Shown piece by piece: positions 12,552 to 13,418 of a DNA stretch of 13,418 nt. The translations under genes and the position numbers were made by a program. The stretch is from Burkholderiales bacterium (lineage in GTDB: Bacteria > Pseudomonadota > Gammaproteobacteria > Burkholderiales > Casimicrobiaceae): NCBI GenBank assembly GCA_025354075.1, contig JANXNO010000004.1:1-13418 (forward strand). Direction: 5' to 3'. Numbering within the stretch: position 1 is the stretch's first letter; every line of letters starts with the position of its first letter. The notes under the pieces were generated by a model that was not told the origin of the DNA, did not search any database, and saw only the letters and a list, made by a program, of their open reading frames with translations.

Positions 12552-13418
12552 CTAGAGCGCAAGCACCAACCCACAAGTCTCTGCCAGATGCGCCCGAATT
12601 GAGGCCCACGTCGTGCGCGTGGCACAAGGCGACACCGCGCCGCCAATCACCGCGTCGCCGCTAAACCCCAACAACGCACGCAGCAGCAGCAGTCCGTCCG
12701 TCACCGCATCCACGCTCGAATCACCGTCAACATCCATTCGCTGCGCAACGAGGTGATTGGCGATTAGCGTCGGGTCAGTTCGCCCCGGTGACGCACCTAT
12801 CGCGCCGCGTGTTGCCGCCATGCCGGTTATGCCCAGCATCCAGCGCAACGCGAGCACACCGTCGGTCATGGCGGACACGCTGTTGTTGGCGTCGGCGTCC
12901 ACCAAACACGTAGCAGGTTGTCGCCCCATGATGGTTGGATTTACTTGATTTGCGGTCACCGTCGAAATCGTCAGCGCGGGTGAAAAAATGGTGTTGATCA
13001 ACCGTGGATATAAGCGCCCCGAGAATCCGAACGGCACTGAGCAAGTGTAATTTCCGCTCGCATCAGTGGCGCCGCACGTCACCCCTACGCCGCCACAAAA
13101 GCTCACGCCTGCGAGCGCGCCGCTGGGGCCGTTGATGGTGCCGGTCACGGTCAACGGGCCGACACTGGTTTGCCCCGAATTTGCATTCACGATCAGTGAC
13201 GACGTTTCCACCGCCTCGTAGTCGCTGCCGTGAATCACGTCCAGCTCGTGCAACACGTCGTTGTTCCAACGCTCGTCCGGCGCGCCGGAGATGTACCAGG
13301 AACTGCCGTTGTCGGCGAGGATCATGCCGTACTTTTTCAGCGCTCGAATGATGGTCAGCGAATGCGCTGAAAACGATGCACTTTCAGGGTAGTTTGCGCG
13401 CAGACGAAAGCGCGAGCC
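12552..13418 (-). CDS. secreted protein with dockerin-like Ca-binding repeats (5' part outside window)
   Basis: The frame is open to the right edge, so only the last 288 residues are visible and the start lies outside. The first visible residues FRLRANYPESASFSAHSLTI and then LKKYGMILADNGSSWYISGAPDERW resemble a domain seen in large exported bacterial proteins of unknown enzymatic role. Next comes a beta-rich, Ig- or Cna-B-like segment (LTVTGTINGPSGALAGVSFC to NPTIMG) with paired cysteines. The end carries two dockerin-like calcium motifs: DADANNSVSAMTDGVLALRW and DVDGDSSVDAVTDGLLLLRA, each DxDxxxSVxAxTDG plus a helix. Dockerin-like pairs of this kind are common outside cellulosomes. The protein ends in a Cys-containing helix. 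An internal Met at 13325 is not the true start. Confidence 0.8.
   Translation of the reverse strand, partial: GSRFRLRANYPESASFSAHSLTIIRALKKYGMILADNGSSWYISGAPDERWNNDVLHELDVIHGSDYEAVETSSLIVNANSGQTSVGPLTVTGTINGPSGALAGVSFCGGVGVTCGATDASGNYTCSVPFGFSGRLYPRLINTIFSPALTISTVTANQVNPTIMGRQPATCLVDADANNSVSAMTDGVLALRWMLGITGMAATRGAIGASPGRTDPTLIANHLVAQRMDVDGDSSVDAVTDGLLLLRALLGFSGDAVIGGAVSPCATRTTWASIRAHLAETCGLVLAL

Overview
The window looks like chromosomal DNA of a Proteobacterium, most likely a betaproteobacterium. Support: the LexA aligns with E. coli LexA residue for residue (202 aa, A84-G85, S119, K156); there is a perfect CTGT-N8-ACAG SOS box; recA is followed by recX; and the DUF2145 and STM0539-like pair is typical of beta- and gammaproteobacteria. 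By eye the DNA is moderately GC-rich. The class call is inference, not a tree. No tRNA, rRNA, CRISPR, prophage or transposase gene was found.

Left part (1-1791, + strand): a strong sigma70-type promoter drives three genes whose ends overlap: a VOC/glyoxalase-fold protein, the DNA repair enzyme Tag (3-methyladenine DNA glycosylase I) and a PIN-like putative nuclease. A near-perfect LexA box fills the spacer between -35 and -10, so this looks like an SOS-linked repair operon. It collides tail to tail (44-bp coding overlap) with a minus-strand gene for a triple zinc-ribbon protein with a very long Ser/Gly/Ala tail.

Centre (3325-6096): the SOS core. recA and recX lie on the minus strand and lexA diverges on the plus strand. 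lexA has a perfect SOS box over its -10; recA has only a degenerate one. The recA mRNA leader holds a 20-bp, two-part hairpin whose loop is complementary over 9 nt to the recA start codon region, with a second possible pseudoknot just before the ribosome binding site. This possible RNA switch is the most interesting item in the window.

Middle (6097-8756): a YihX-like HAD phosphatase and a TauE/SafE (TSUP) permease, both on the minus strand, separated by about 700 bases without a convincing gene but with a 14-bp perfect palindrome.

Right part (8757-13418): a YiaA/YiaB-type membrane protein, a two-gene cassette of a secreted STM0539-like protein plus DUF2145 protein, a secreted DsrE-like protein, and a single polypeptide joining S-adenosylmethionine decarboxylase to spermidine synthase (de novo spermidine from putrescine). 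The 3' end of a secreted protein with tandem dockerin-like calcium motifs runs off the right edge. Three unrelated families of palindromic intergenic repeats (two full and one half REP-like element, one double hairpin, one C/T-rich inverted repeat) punctuate 8.5-12.5 kb, whereas the left 8.5 kb has none.
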